The notes beneath the pieces are model-generated. The model was not told where the DNA came from, did not search any database, and saw only the letters and a program-made list of their open reading frames with translations. Of a stretch of DNA of 64,000 nt, positions 58,101-64,000 are shown in pieces. A program made the translations under genes and the position numbers. Each line of letters begins with the position of its first letter. The stretch's first letter is position 1. This DNA is from an uncultured Alphaproteobacteria bacterium (GTDB lineage Bacteria; Pseudomonadota; Alphaproteobacteria; HIMB59). The stretch covers positions 34,912-98,911 of the forward strand of contig CACIPV010000003.1 of the NCBI GenBank assembly GCA_902588615.1, given 5' to 3'.

Positions 58101-61100
58101 TGACTCTGGCAGCACTTATAACGCAACCGGTGAGCACTCTGGTGATGTGATTAATACAAGTAGTAGTACACACCAAGACAGTGATGCGGACGCTTCTGCC
58201 TCTTTAAGTGTATCTCAAATCAAAAAAGATGGTGGCTCTAACTCTGCTGTTTCTTCAGGCAGCTCTTATAACAGTAGTGGAACAAGTGTAACTGGTACCT
58301 ATGGTACTTTAACAATTGGTGCTGATGGTTCTTATAGTTATGTAGCAGACCAAGCGGCTGCTGACGCTCTCGATCTAAATGACAGTGTTACTGATACTTT
58401 TGTCTACACCCTCTCAGATGGCACCGCTACAACAACTGCCGATATTGTGATTACTGTTTTAGGTGTTAACGATACCCCTGTTGCAGTAGATGATACTGAC
58501 GTTGTAACAGAAAATCAGACTGTAACAAAAACAGGAGCCCAAGACGATGTTCTCGATGACGATACCGATGCTGATGAATCATCTACTCTTACTGTAACTG
58601 CAATTCAACCAAGCGGTGGATCCTCTTCGAATGTGTCTTCCGGAAGTACATATGATAGCAGCGGTACTTCAGTAACAGGAACTTACGGTACTCTTACAAT
58701 TGGTGCAGATGGATCTTATACATACACAGCAGATCAATCTGCTGCTGATGCTCTTGACGATACAGAGACAGCAACAGATACATTTACTTATACAGTCACC
58801 GATGAAAATGGTGCTACGGCAACTGCTACCATAACAATTACAGTGAATGGCTCTAATGATGCGCCTGTTGCAAGAAATGATACGGGTACTGTTGAAGAAG
58901 ACGCCACTTTGACAGTTAGTGATGGAGATAATGCTAATGCTGTAAGTGCAGCCACATACGTTGATGCATTTGACATCAGCCCTCAAGAGTTTAACCCTCA
59001 AGGATTTACATTTAGCAATGACGGAACAAAGATGTTTCTTACTGGTAACAATGGTGACGATGTTAACGAGTACACCCTAACGACAGGATTTGATGTCTCC
59101 ACCGCCTCATTTGTTGACAGTTTTGACATCAGCTCTCAAGAATTGGGTCCTCGTGATCTTGCTTTTAGTGCTGATGGAACCAAAATGTTTGTTGTGGGTG
59201 TAATAGGCGATGATGTAAATGAATATACATTATCAACAGCTTTTGACGTATCCACCGCCTCTTTTGTTGACAGTTTTGACATTAGCTCACAAGAGAACTC
59301 ACCAACAGGCTTAGCGTTCAATAATGATGGAACTAAAATGTTTATTGCCGGTAATGGAGGAGACGATATTAATGAATACACACTTACAACTGGGTTTGAT
59401 GTATCAACAGCCTCCTTTGTAGATAGTTTTGATGTGTCTTCTCAAGACACTGCCCCTAACGGACTAACATTTAATAGCGATGGAACAAAAATGTATGTTG
59501 TTGGAAATCAAGGAAATGACATTAACGAGTATGATCTGACATTAGGATTTGATGTTTCCACTGCTTCTTTTGTTGGGGCTTTAGATGTGAGCTCACAAGA
59601 TAGTGCCCCGAAGGCTATAAGCTTTAGCCATGATGGTACTAAATTATTTGTTTTAGGGACGACGAACAAATCAGTATTTGAGTACACATTAACAACACCT
59701 TTTAGTTTAATTAATGTTGACGCCGAGCATTCAGGTGATGTCATTGATACAAGCAATACAAGTTCTTATGACACTGACGTTGATGTAGAGACTTTAACAG
59801 TAACAGCTGTGAGAACAGGAAGTTCTGAGGGATCGGGTACTGCTGGTACTGTCGGCTCTGCTCTAACTGGGACTTATGGTCAGCTAACACTGAATGCTAA
59901 TGGTTCTTACACTTATGTTGCAAATCAATCTGCTGCAGATGACCTAGATGCAGGCGACATCGTTTATGATTACTTTAACTATACAGTTAGTGATGGTGAT
60001 GCAACAGACATAGCGGTTATTACAATCACAGTAGTTGGTGTGAATGATACTCCAGTCGCTGTAGACGACACAGATAGTGTTAACGAGGACGCGACAGTTA
60101 CGAAAACAGGTTCACAAGATGACGCTCTTTACGATGACACCGACGCGGATGACTCAGACTCTTTGACAGTCACAGCAATCGCACCTAGTAGTGGATCTAC
60201 ATCCACAGTCTCTGAGGGCAGCACTTATGCAAGTGGAGGCACAACAGTAACAGGAACTTACGGTACTTTGACTATCGGTGCTGATGGTTCTTATACATAC
60301 ACTGCTGATCAATCTGCAGCCGATGACTTAGACTTAAATGATACAGCAACAGATGTTTTCACTTACACAGTTTCTGATGGCGCAAATACCACTACCGCAA
60401 CTATTACGATTACAGTTACGGGTATTAATGATGACCCAGTTGCTCAAAACGATCTGGGTGTGATTTTAGAGGATAGCACTTTAACTGTCGCAAATAGTGC
60501 AAATGCTAATGTTTCAGGCTCTTATGATGCCACAGGAGAACACTCAGGTGATGTAATCGATACTAGCTCAAGCTCTCACACAGATAGCGATCCTGATGAC
60601 TCTGCCACTTTAACCGTTACTCAAATTAAAAAAGATGGGGGGTCTAACTCTGCAGTCTCCTCTGGCAGCTCTTATGATAGTAGTGGAACTTCTGTTACGG
60701 GCACTTATGGTACACTAACAATCGGTGCAGATGGCTCTTACTCCTATGCAGCCGATCAATCTGCAGCTGATGATTTGGATAAAGATGATCAAGTCACTGA
60801 TGTTTTCACTTACACTCTTTCAGATGGTACAGAGACCACGACAGCAAATATTACAATTACCGTAATTGGTATTAATGATACTCCAACTGCAGTAAATGAC
60901 ACTGACAGTGTGACCGAAGATGAAAGAGTGACTAAGACGGCTGTTCAAGATGATGTATTAAATGATGACTCTGATGTAGACGACTCTGCAGTTTTAACTG
61001 TCTCCAATATTTCTCATACTAATGGCAATAGCGGAACAGTTTCCTCTTCAACAACTCATCTCACGGGTACAACTATTGTAGGTACTTACGGTACTCTTAC

Positions 61101-62787
61101 TATTGGATCCAACGGTTCTTATACTTATATAGCTGACCAAGATGCAGCTGATAGTATTGCAAGTGGCTCTAGTGAAACTGATGTGTTTACATACACAGTG
61201 ACTGATGAAAATGGTGCCACAGCGACTGCTACATTGACAATTACAGTTAATGGAGCAGATAATAATGTAGTTGGTGTGAATGATACGGGCGCAGTTGATG
61301 CCGGAAGCACGCTTTCTGTGACACCTGACAGTGCGGGTTTACTCTCAAATGATACGGATAACGGTGTAGCCGCTCTTACTGTAGGTGAGGCATCCGTAAC
61401 TGAGATACGAACAGGAAGAGAAAATAGAAGTGGTACGAGCGGTACTGTTGGAACTGAACTTACAGGGACATATGGTGTCTTAACATTGAACTCAGATGGA
61501 ACCTATACCTACGTGGCAAATACTGATGCAGCCAAAGCAATAGCCCCTGGTGACACAGAAAAGGATTATTTTACATACACACTGAGTGACGGAACAAGTA
61601 CCGATACAGCACAACTTACAATTACAGTCACAGGACTCAACGACCCTCCAACTTCCACGCCCCCTCCTACAATTTATGCTGCTGAAAACCAAACTATTAA
61701 AACTCAGACAAAAATCTTTTTTGATGATCCGGACCCAAAGAACAATACTTATGGACAGCTTACATACTCTGTTTCTGGCTTGCCATCTGGTCTGACAATA
61801 AATGACAACGGAAGGCTCAACGGAAAGCTAAAAGAGGGCACTTATACTTTCACTGTTACAGCAACAGATGGAGGTGGTCTCTCAACTTCCCAAACTTTTA
61901 CCATTGTTGTGGGTAAGAAGACAGGGGGGCCTGGCGAGCCACCACCACCACCTATTGTTGTTAACAAAAAGACTTTAGAGTCGGCAATTGCAAATAAAAT
62001 TGTTACTTTTGAAACACCTCAAACAGATAATCGAGTTCCTGATTTGGAAGTTAGAAGTTCTCTCGCATCAATAGTAAAGGAGTACACATTTAATGGTGGA
62101 ATGAAAGTGATTGATGTTGCAGTTGAGGATTTAAATATTGATCAAAGTGGCAGACCGGGAATTAATGAAAATACAATTTTAGGTTTTGCTATTGGAGATG
62201 ACTATAGATTAAATGTAAAACAATACACAGGCTCATTAGAGGATGGATCTGAACTTCCCGACTGGATACGTGTTGATCCAGCCACGGGTCAGACAATAGT
62301 TCAGTTCCCAGAGAATGTTTACTCTGTTGATGTCAAAGTTATTGCAATTGATAACGACAACACGACAAGAGAAATCAATGTGACCCTAGATAAAAGCTCT
62401 GTTAGCCGGGACACTGCATTAAAACGTGACCTAGAACCTTTTATTGATCGAAGTGCCGCTTTAAAAACAGAAGTGACTGTAGATGAGAAGGGCCAAATAA
62501 TATTGGAGTCAAATGATGGGTCTAGAGATGATGTGCTTAATCCAAATGACTCAAGCAATGATGATAATCAAATAGAGGACCCAAATAATCAATCCAACTT
62601 AGATAATGCTCCTGTTATACCTGAAATTATTGAGGAAACGCCTGCTCAAGACAATCTAGCTTTAGATAACCAAAACCCTGAACTAGAGGAAAAAGTTGTA
62701 AAGTTTGCTTCTCTTCAAGATCAAATCGATTTAGAATTTGATGAACATGAAAATTATGGTGATAAAATCCTTAAAGTATCTGGTTAA
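49144..62787 (+). CDS. Giant repeat surface protein (LEPR, DUF4347, VCBS, propeller, cadherin-like)
   Basis: 4547 residues from TTG, with AAGAGG about 10 bases upstream. No Sec signal; instead the LEPRIMFDGAA motif is at 16-26. A DUF4347 domain spans about 66-222, with His121 (IIGHASAG) and Cys164 (FYGCNLA). Residues 222-445 are unrecognised. About 19 VCBS domains run from 446 to 4167, interrupted by four blocks of five propeller blades. A cadherin-like domain (TYSVSGLPSGLTIN) lies near 4170-4257, then Gly-Glu-Pro5 and a further cadherin-like module with LPDWIRVDPATG. No RTX nonapeptides were seen. Likely a giant adhesin or ligand-binding surface protein, exported by the flanking TolC-like and adaptor proteins. 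Confidence 0.88.
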   Translation: MDKDNKNYPQLHIQLLEPRIMFDGAAIYTASEALDMLGDQQSIQVDEKNLSSDLNSIIENSNSRKEIVFIDSGVDNYQTIVDAIDSSKSIYLIDSNENGFEKMQNVLQGQSDVDAVHIIGHASAGQVVLGNSILNADTINSFSNTLQFIGNSLTPDGDLLFYGCNLAQGEQGKLLIQQIGNITQADIAASDDVTGKDGDWLLEVEKGIIEAKSLEVNHYDSNLVSLAGVSSSSGFVVESGTDLRAGQNAANTASNASDHTDGYKPYVVALERENLTTGSFDFYKQSITGTGFDESNSGVDNNNSPDITSNTTNVVASTSNPLNVYYIMATESTGRSTVRSITFDGEIVGVWFNMENIIEYSTVDKDNAQYHTISDHGNNNRNAFSTEGLKTNWGTNITITSKPIVSGQSYKSDWFGVDTDSNTLYVGFNNNSKHGDIIRVFTKSGNNAPVARDDDGVVNEDATLTVSDGANKSATGSYDTNGEHSGDVIHTSNTDSYDTDADGDTLTVSAVRLGETEGSGTSGIVGSALTGTYGQLTLNSDGSYDYVANQSAADSLDKDDVAYDYFNYDVSDGSATDTGVITIKIIGVNDTPTAVSDFGAVTEDSSITIDNDESGNLSGSYDTHDEHSGDILSNDTDNDASPTHTVTAVRIGSTAGAGTAGTVGSALTGTYGQLTLNANGSYTYTANQDAADALDAGDTISDYFNYTMQDEYTASSSAVIRIYILGANDTPVAQNDEGLITEGSTLTVSNGDNANVSGSYDATGEHTGDVMDTSSSSHSDSDADASASLVVSAIRTGRESAAAATFVDSKSVQGNIPTGLAFNTDGTKMFVTNVTNDDIDEYTLSTGFDVSTASYDSNFSVASQDGGPQGIAFNTDGTKMFIGGKDNGKVFEYTLSTGFDVSTASFVDGFSISSQETHISDLAFSTDGTKMFIVGTNSTSVFEYNLSTGFDVSTASYVDGFSVSSQETLPTGLEFSADGKRMFITGNNGDDVTEYKLTTAFDVSTASHVGEFDVSSQEMQASSIAFNAEGTKMFVLGYKGDDVNEYNLTSAFRVANDTGSVGSALIGAYGTLTMSSDGSYTYAANSSIEGLDSGESVYDYFTYTVDDQLNDNSTDTAELKITVLGAANTKPVARDDVGVILENGTLTVNDGDNANETSDSGTTYNATGEHSGDVINTSSTTHYDTDADGDTLIVTEVRTGNTEDAGTAGTIGSALTGTYGQLTLNANGSYTYVANQTAADELDDGDIVYDYFNYTVDDQTGATNDEDHGLITITVIGINDAPTAQNDEGVIVEGSTLTVANSANANVSGSYDATGEHSGDVIDTSSSSHTDSDADASASLSITHIKLSGGSNSTVASSSSYNSNGTQIVGTYGTLTIGADGSYTYAATTAAANALDTGEEGTDTFVYTLSDGTDIATANLTIKVLGDNDAPVAQDDSGTIVEDGTLTVSDGDGTSTVAGASFVDRFSVLSQDSGPDSLAFSTDGTKMFVLGATGDDVNEYTLSTGFDVSTASFVDSFSVSSQDTNPRGLAFNTDGTKMFVTGNNGDDVNEYTLSTGFDVSTASFVDSFSISSQDTMPAGLAFNTDGTKMFVSMQGGDDVHEYTLSTGFDVSTASSVDSFSVGSQTNSQHDLAFSTDGTKMFVVASSGDVHEYTLSTGFDVSTASFVGSFDIEGQERMSYGIAFNTDGTKMFISGRYHAAVAEFTLTTPFSLVDVSGEHTGDVIDSSNTSTRDTDVDIETLTVTAVRLGSSEGSGTAGTVGSALTGTYGQLTLNSNGSYTYVANQTAADNLDAGDVATDSFNYTVSDGTDTDTAVITITVIGINDAPSAQNDVGVIVEDGTLTVTNGSNATLTGDSYDATGENSGDLIDTSSSSHTDSDLDTSASLSITQIKKDGGSNSAVASGSSYNSSGTQVTGTYGTLTIGADGSYTYAATADAADPLDVGESDTDVFVYTLSDGTATTTATLTITILGANDAPVARDDTGTINEGDTLTVSNDDNPSIVAGASFVDSFDSSSQEGTPTGLAFNNDGTKMFVVGFSSDSVNEYTLSTAFDVSTSSFVDAFSTSSQDGRATGIAFNNDGTKMFLTGYDGDDVNEYTLSTGFDVSTASFVDSFSVSSQEDNPSDLAFNSDGTKMFVVGITGDDINEYTLSTGFDVSTASYDSNFSVASQDTEPTGLTFSTDGKKMFVIGNSGNDVNEYTLSTGFDVSTASFVDAFDVSGQEGNPRAIAFNNDGTKMFILGNGGNDVNEYTLTSPFSLVNISGEHSGDVIDTNSTTNYDTDVDVETLTVTAVRTGSSEGSGTAGTVGSALTGTYGQLTLNSNGSYTYVANQAAAEALDAGDVVTDSFNYTVSDGTDTDIAVIAITVIGVNDAPTAQDDVGVINEDAEFSVLDGANKNETGGSFNASGEHSGDVINTTSASHVDSDADASASLTITSIKKTGGSESAVAIGSSYNSNGTQVTGTYGTLTIGANGSYNYNANLDAADGIASGESATDVFVYTLSDGTDTTTANITITILGQNDALTAQNDEGVIMEGSTLTVANGSNANVSGSYDATGEHSGDVLDTTSSSHKDSDPDTSDTLTITHIKKDGGSNSTVSSGSSYNSSGTAVTGAYGTLTIGADGSYKYVAQSDISGFDAGETLTDTFTYTVSDGNGSTGTANIVITLLGDDGNTNNAPVARDDVGVIVEDGTLTVTDGANANESGGSYNATGEYSGDLINTSSTTHYDTDADSDTITITQIRTSSGSDSAVSSGSSYNSNGTSVTGTYGTLTIGADGSYTYVADQTAADALDLNDSVTDTFVYTITDDASSPRSPLTDSATLTITVLGINDTPTAVNDTDSVNEDGTVTKTGAQDDVLTDDTDPDESPTLTVTAIQPSGGSSSNVSSGSTYASSGTSVTGTYGTLIIGADGSYTYTADQSAADALDAGDTEDDVFTYTVTDENGATATATITITVTGINDTPVAQNDVGVIEEDATLTVANGDNANETDDSGSTYNATGEHSGDVINTSSSTHQDSDADASASLSVSQIKKDGGSNSAVSSGSSYNSSGTSVTGTYGTLTIGADGSYSYVADQAAADALDLNDSVTDTFVYTLSDGTATTTADIVITVLGVNDTPVAVDDTDVVTENQTVTKTGAQDDVLDDDTDADESSTLTVTAIQPSGGSSSNVSSGSTYDSSGTSVTGTYGTLTIGADGSYTYTADQSAADALDDTETATDTFTYTVTDENGATATATITITVNGSNDAPVARNDTGTVEEDATLTVSDGDNANAVSAATYVDAFDISPQEFNPQGFTFSNDGTKMFLTGNNGDDVNEYTLTTGFDVSTASFVDSFDISSQELGPRDLAFSADGTKMFVVGVIGDDVNEYTLSTAFDVSTASFVDSFDISSQENSPTGLAFNNDGTKMFIAGNGGDDINEYTLTTGFDVSTASFVDSFDVSSQDTAPNGLTFNSDGTKMYVVGNQGNDINEYDLTLGFDVSTASFVGALDVSSQDSAPKAISFSHDGTKLFVLGTTNKSVFEYTLTTPFSLINVDAEHSGDVIDTSNTSSYDTDVDVETLTVTAVRTGSSEGSGTAGTVGSALTGTYGQLTLNANGSYTYVANQSAADDLDAGDIVYDYFNYTVSDGDATDIAVITITVVGVNDTPVAVDDTDSVNEDATVTKTGSQDDALYDDTDADDSDSLTVTAIAPSSGSTSTVSEGSTYASGGTTVTGTYGTLTIGADGSYTYTADQSAADDLDLNDTATDVFTYTVSDGANTTTATITITVTGINDDPVAQNDLGVILEDSTLTVANSANANVSGSYDATGEHSGDVIDTSSSSHTDSDPDDSATLTVTQIKKDGGSNSAVSSGSSYDSSGTSVTGTYGTLTIGADGSYSYAADQSAADDLDKDDQVTDVFTYTLSDGTETTTANITITVIGINDTPTAVNDTDSVTEDERVTKTAVQDDVLNDDSDVDDSAVLTVSNISHTNGNSGTVSSSTTHLTGTTIVGTYGTLTIGSNGSYTYIADQDAADSIASGSSETDVFTYTVTDENGATATATLTITVNGADNNVVGVNDTGAVDAGSTLSVTPDSAGLLSNDTDNGVAALTVGEASVTEIRTGRENRSGTSGTVGTELTGTYGVLTLNSDGTYTYVANTDAAKAIAPGDTEKDYFTYTLSDGTSTDTAQLTITVTGLNDPPTSTPPPTIYAAENQTIKTQTKIFFDDPDPKNNTYGQLTYSVSGLPSGLTINDNGRLNGKLKEGTYTFTVTATDGGGLSTSQTFTIVVGKKTGGPGEPPPPPIVVNKKTLESAIANKIVTFETPQTDNRVPDLEVRSSLASIVKEYTFNGGMKVIDVAVEDLNIDQSGRPGINENTILGFAIGDDYRLNVKQYTGSLEDGSELPDWIRVDPATGQTIVQFPENVYSVDVKVIAIDNDNTTREINVTLDKSSVSRDTALKRDLEPFIDRSAALKTEVTVDEKGQIILESNDGSRDDVLNPNDSSNDDNQIEDPNNQSNLDNAPVIPEIIEETPAQDNLALDNQNPELEEKVVKFASLQDQIDLEFDEHENYGDKILKVSG
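51556..52311 (+). repeat. Propeller block 1 (five blades, residues 805-1056)
   Basis: Five units of about 51 residues with consensus F-x-x-DGTKMFV, then EYTLSTGFDVSTASFVD and S-x-QE/QD. This block is inserted between SAIRTGRES and GSVGSALIG of its VCBS host, later in the domain than blocks 2-4. The closest-looking repeats I know are in phage structural proteins and giant marine proteins. Confidence 0.85.
53521..54285 (+). repeat. Propeller block 2 (five blades, residues 1460-1714), near-identical DNA units
   Basis: Five units inserted between TLTVSDGDG and GEHTGDVID. The stretch beginning ACACTTTGTCCACCGGATTT recurs almost unchanged at 53795, 53948 and 54098, spacing 153 and 150 bases, and a close variant is at 53642. 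The copies look recently duplicated. Confidence 0.87.
55156..55920 (+). repeat. Propeller block 3 (five blades, residues 2005-2259)
   Basis: Five units of about 51 residues, inserted at the same VCBS position as block 2, before GEHSGDVIDTNS. Protein consensus is the same, but codons vary more than in block 2. Confidence 0.86.
58951..59715 (+). repeat. Propeller block 4 (five blades, residues 3270-3524)
   Basis: Five units of about 51 residues, inserted at the same position as blocks 2 and 3, before EHSGDVIDTSN. The blades favour SFDISSQ where block 2 has SFSVSSQ. Confidence 0.86.
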
Positions 62788-63484
62788 GACTGCTGTCTTA
62801 ATTGTTTTGACGCTCTCATATGCTAATGCTGAGGTAAGGGAGTCCAGAGCATTAGTCGTTGCTTCACAAGAAGCCATTCTTTCTAGCGAGCTTGCAGCAC
62901 GAATAGAAAACATTGCTGTAAAAGAAATGCAAAGATTTAAAAAAGGGGATTTATTAATTCAGTTTGATTGTAGTTTATATGAAGCCCAAAAGGATGTAGT
63001 TAGTGCAAATGCTAATAGTGCTTTAATAAAACTTAAAAGTGATGAACAAATGTTACAAATGAGATCAATCGGTAAATATGAATTAGAATTATCAATATCA
63101 GAATATGAGAAATCAAAATCAGAACTCCGCATCGCTGAATTAAATGTTGAGAGGTGTCAAATCAAAGCACCCTTTGATGGAGCAGTAGAGGAAGTTGTAG
63201 TTAACACATTTGAAACAATTCAGCCTCAAGTAGAATTAATGAAGATCATCCAAACAGAAGTTTTAGAATTAGAAATGGTAGTTTCAAGCGAATGGATTTC
63301 TTGGTTAAAAATAGGACATCCCATAAAAGTCTATATTGACGAAATCCAAAAAGAATTTAATGCCACCATTAGTGGTATTGGCGCAAATGTAGATGCAGTT
63401 AGTCAAACTATTCAACTCAAAGGCACCATCACTGACACCAGCCCTGCCCTACTTCCAGGAATGAGTGGTCGCGTTGTATTTTGA
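62747..63484 (+). CDS. Periplasmic adaptor (membrane fusion) protein, RND/HlyD type
   Basis: About 245 residues with an N-terminal signal (VKTAVLIVLTLSYANA). The lipoyl halves are ILSSELAARIENIAVKEMQRFKKGDLLIQFD and IKAPFDGAVEEVVVNTFETIQPQVELMKI, flanking a helical hairpin (about 70-120), followed by a beta-barrel part and the closing LLPGMSGRVVF. Adaptors link inner-membrane pumps to TolC-type channels. The start overlaps the end of the giant gene; ATGs at 62741, 62747 and 62756 are all possible, and no ribosome site decides. Overlap argues for cotranscription with the giant gene. Confidence 0.87.
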   Translation: MKIMVIKSLKYLVKTAVLIVLTLSYANAEVRESRALVVASQEAILSSELAARIENIAVKEMQRFKKGDLLIQFDCSLYEAQKDVVSANANSALIKLKSDEQMLQMRSIGKYELELSISEYEKSKSELRIAELNVERCQIKAPFDGAVEEVVVNTFETIQPQVELMKIIQTEVLELEMVVSSEWISWLKIGHPIKVYIDEIQKEFNATISGIGANVDAVSQTIQLKGTITDTSPALLPGMSGRVVF

Positions 63485-64000
63485 GCGAAGATCAATTAAA
63501 TCGATTATCTAGAATTTTTTCTTTTGAGAAAAAGTTACGTGATGCTCAATCTTTCGTTGAAATAAGATACACAGTCACCAATGAACTGAGAAGTATCGCC
63601 CCATTTATGTATGCTTTTTTTGGGTCTTGGACAAAACCAAATAGCTTTAAAATTGAGGCAATCTCAGATATCGCAGTAGTTGAACAAACATCTGCCACAA
63701 CCACGCTCGCTCAAAAAATCATTCGACAAAAATTACAAGAGGGCTCTCCTGAAACCCATCCCTTTTCTTTAAGTAAAGACGCATTAGTCCCTGCTAAAGG
63801 GGAAAGCCCTCTACCCGATCAATTTTTATGGGTTCCATGCTTTTCAACACAAAAAGGACCACAGGCTGTTTTATTATTAGTAAGAGACGAAAGCTGGACG
63901 GAACAAGAAATCGAATATATCCGACATTTAAGTAATTCCGTTGGACATGCAATGGGATCACTAAAAGAGAATAACTTTTTCGAAAGTACTGCTAAATTAA
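63481..64000 (+). CDS. GAF-like protein, probably a second HlyD-type adaptor (3' partial)
   Basis: An open frame starts at a TTG overlapping the adaptor's stop (TTGA) and runs off the window after 173 codons. It starts MSEDQLNRLSRIFSFEKKLRDAQ in short form, then a GAF-like pattern: EIRYTVTNELRSIAPFMYAFF, WVPCFSTQKGPQAVLLLVRDESWTEQEIEYIRHLSNSVGHAMGSL. Similar N-terminal regions precede lipoyl domains in HlyD-family proteins beside giant DUF4347 proteins, so an adaptor is the best guess, but no lipoyl domain is visible yet. Confidence 0.7.
   Translation, partial: MSEDQLNRLSRIFSFEKKLRDAQSFVEIRYTVTNELRSIAPFMYAFFGSWTKPNSFKIEAISDIAVVEQTSATTTLAQKIIRQKLQEGSPETHPFSLSKDALVPAKGESPLPDQFLWVPCFSTQKGPQAVLLLVRDESWTEQEIEYIRHLSNSVGHAMGSLKENNFFESTAKL

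Larger units (their letters stand above)
50479..61644 (+). repeat. VCBS-type repeat array, about 19 copies
   Basis: Each copy begins near an ND-x-P-x-A-x-(D/N)D linker and contains TLTV, GEHSGDVI, a D-x-D-x-D-type calcium loop, GTYGTLTIG or GTYGQLTLN, GSYTY and a final DTATLTITV-like strand. Two classes alternate in part: a longer one (GVIVEDGTLTV) and a shorter one (DSVNEDGTVTKTGAQDDVL). Copies differ enough at the DNA level to indicate an old array with local exchange. Confidence 0.9.

Noticed and set aside
57823..59001. Minus-strand open frames with many Cys and Ser across the giant gene
   Set aside because: They mirror the repetitive VCBS coding sequence, change with each repeat and lack starts or ribosome sites that make sense.
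49144..62787. RTX-type adhesin
   Set aside because: No glycine-rich GGxGxD nonapeptide runs were found near the C-terminus, so I did not call it RTX.

Overview
The window looks like chromosomal core sequence from a small, AT-rich, marine-type alphaproteobacterium. The evidence is the gene order hslU / smr / Tim44-like / dnaQ-coaE-aroE-maf / rho and mnmE-mnmG-rsmG-parA-parB / holA-lptE-leuS, the alphaproteobacterial pairs mitofilin-hemY and ECF sigma-ChrR, families such as DUF3576, IalB and DUF3429, very short intergenic gaps, ATGA stop-start overlaps and frequent TTG starts. A SAR11-like or HIMB59/AEGEAN-169-like lineage is my guess; no rRNA is present to settle it.

Layout. 1-4411: 3' end of hslU, then a leftward run smr, Tim44-like, dnaQ, coaE, aroE, maf. 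4412-4645: AT-rich divergent gap that may be an origin. 4646-8687: rho, a secreted FG-GAP propeller protein and a GDPD-family phosphodiesterase. 8728-14096: mnmE, mnmG (a parS-like site lies on its start codon), rsmG, parA, parB. 14077-19191: leftward holA-like, lptE-like, leuS, DUF3576 lipoprotein and a probably highly expressed porin with palindrome, -10 and terminator. 19350-28268: sulfotransferase-like pair, YggS, LolA-like, winged-helix protein, ftsK, Ubi-type monooxygenase, LON-domain protein and CnoX. 28378-28452: tRNA-Gly(GCC). 28463-36559: leftward transporter, HAD, purH, rpe, rsmB-like, acs, EVE and tsaD. 36589-46582: mitofilin/HemY-like pair, EamA transporter, lyase-like protein, Bax-inhibitor protein, aldo-keto reductase, PCD, TPR-glycosyltransferase, DUF3429, ECF sigma with ChrR-like partner, IalB-like protein and argG.

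46597-64000 is the accessory-looking region: a TolC-like lipoprotein fused to a cadherin-like module and a SPOR domain; a 4547-residue repeat protein (LEPR motif, DUF4347, about 19 VCBS domains, four five-unit beta-propeller insertions, cadherin-like C-terminus, no RTX repeats); a periplasmic adaptor overlapping its 3' end; and a partial GAF-like gene running off the window. I read this as a dedicated export locus for a giant surface protein. No ABC transporter is seen within the window. This region is visibly richer in G and C than its neighbours and is the best candidate for something undescribed.

No gene-free stretch exceeds about 300 bases. No insertion sequence, transposase, integrase, CRISPR array or rRNA was seen.
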